A stretch of DNA of 64,000 nucleotides from Rhodoferax sp. Lineage in GTDB: Bacteria; Pseudomonadota; Gammaproteobacteria; Burkholderiales; Burkholderiaceae_C. This document shows, piece by piece, positions 63,473-64,000 of the stretch (positions are counted from its first letter, which is position 1; the number at the start of each line of letters is the position of its first letter). Position numbers and translations under genes: made by a program. Below the pieces are notes generated by a model, which was given only the letters and a program-made list of their open reading frames with translations, did no database searches and was not told the DNA's origin. The stretch spans positions 1 to 64,000 of the forward strand of contig JARWZT010000020.1 in the NCBI GenBank assembly GCA_029866205.1, read 5' to 3'.

Positions 63473-64000
63473 ATGGCGCGCGCGACGCTGGGCCGGGACC
63501 CGCCGCCGTTTTTCCGGCAAGGTCCGTCGGCCTTTTCCCGCCTGTTGGTGTTCAGTGCGCTGGCGCTGCTGGTCATGGTGGCCGATGCCCGTTTTCAGAT
63601 AATGCAGCCCCTGCGCGCTGCCCTGTCGGTGTTGCTGTATCCGGTGCAGTGGTTGGCTATGCGCCCGCTGATCTTGGTGCAAGGTGCCAAGTCGAGTCTG
63701 GACGCGGTCGCCGATAGCGAGGCAGAGCGAAAAGCGATTCGCCATCAACTCTCCGTCCAGTCCCAGCGCGCCAACCTGGCCGAGCAGCTCCTGCTGGAAA
63801 ACCGCCGCCTGCGCGACCTGCTGGCCTTGCAGCAGCGCCTGGAACGTCCCGCAGTGGCGGCCCAGGTCTTGTACGACGCCGCCGATCCCTACAGCCGCAA
63901 GGTCATCCTGGACAAGGGCCAAGTCCAGGGCCTGCGACTGGGTGCGCCGGTGGTGGACGAGCTCGGTGTGCTGGGCCAAGTGACGCGCCTTTTCCCGCTG
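63473..64000 (+). CDS. mreC: Rod shape-determining protein MreC, N-terminal part (cut by window end)
   Basis: 176 codons before the edge. Cytoplasmic basic N-terminus (1-22), one membrane helix (about 23-42, RLLVFSALALLVMVADARFQ), a coiled coil (about 80-115, EAERKAIRHQLSVQSQRANLAEQLLLENRRLRDLL) and the start of the periplasmic beta domain (AAQVLYDAADPYSRKVILDKGQVQGLRLGAPVVDELGVLG). This is the MreC layout, and its place after mreB confirms it. The C-terminus lies outside the window. Confidence 0.95.
   Translation, partial: MARATLGRDPPPFFRQGPSAFSRLLVFSALALLVMVADARFQIMQPLRAALSVLLYPVQWLAMRPLILVQGAKSSLDAVADSEAERKAIRHQLSVQSQRANLAEQLLLENRRLRDLLALQQRLERPAVAAQVLYDAADPYSRKVILDKGQVQGLRLGAPVVDELGVLGQVTRLFPL

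Overview
The window is chromosomal DNA from a betaproteobacterium, most likely Burkholderiales, family Comamonadaceae (Rhodoferax/Polaromonas-like). This is inferred from gene order (recA-recX, sucCD-terC-pilin, nudJ-mnmA, gatCAB divergent from mreBC), high GC with densely packed short intergenic gaps, a PhaM-type PHB granule protein, KirBac, and an SHP/DHC/cytochrome b module. No similarity search was possible. Nearly all of the window is coding. I see no rRNA, tRNA, CRISPR array, insertion sequence or prophage, and no gene-free gap reaches 300 bp.

Layout. 1-2300: 3' part of recA, recX (with a C9 run at its start), convergent argC. 2361-5253: sucCD, two stacked hairpins, a TerC-family gene. 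5353-9827: two type IV pilins followed by two PglL/Wzy-type O-oligosaccharyltransferase-like membrane proteins, a likely pilin glycosylation locus. 9934-13360: moaC, an M48 TPR metalloprotease, a small holin-like membrane protein and a second TerC. 13479-15500: arsenic resistance (arsR, arsC, acr3). 15554-25313: housekeeping genes (DUF3717/DUF1289 fusion, nudJ, mnmA, pyk, fba, purC, a thioredoxin-TPR protein, purE, purK, tsaC). 25326-32216: FIST protein, PhaM, MATE exporter, KirBac channel, small membrane protein, LysR regulator, metallophosphoesterase. 32248-39480: TetR, ArgP and a D-amino-acid dehydrogenase, then a LysR regulator divergent from omega-amino-acid transaminase and mmsA (beta-alanine type catabolism).

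39481-42625: an AT-rich islet with a small winged-helix protein and a MASE1-like membrane protein, then the ABC-F protein Uup. 42677-45532: glutaryl-CoA dehydrogenase, a small secreted cysteine protein and a class III CoA-transferase (glutarate degradation). 45627-53162: DUF3047 lipoprotein, radA, and a branched-chain amino acid ABC operon in which the LivM permease and LivG ATPase are fused. 53320-55286: SHP-like oxygen-binding cytochrome, diheme cytochrome, cytochrome b561 and a small unknown protein. 55336-64000: glutamine-synthetase-like protein, exodeoxyribonuclease III, pyrE, YitT, gatBAC, mreB and the start of mreC.

The strongest candidates for new biology are the secreted protein at 43921-44325, whose six cysteines are spaced as a mirror image (C-x3-C-x6-C then C-x6-C-x3-C); the regulator plus membrane-sensor islet at 39657-40656; the two-pilin/two-PglL locus; and several tight regulatory arrangements (perfect 10-bp palindrome at 30284-30311, nested palindrome at 19283-19315, head-to-head overlapping start codons of xthA and pyrE).
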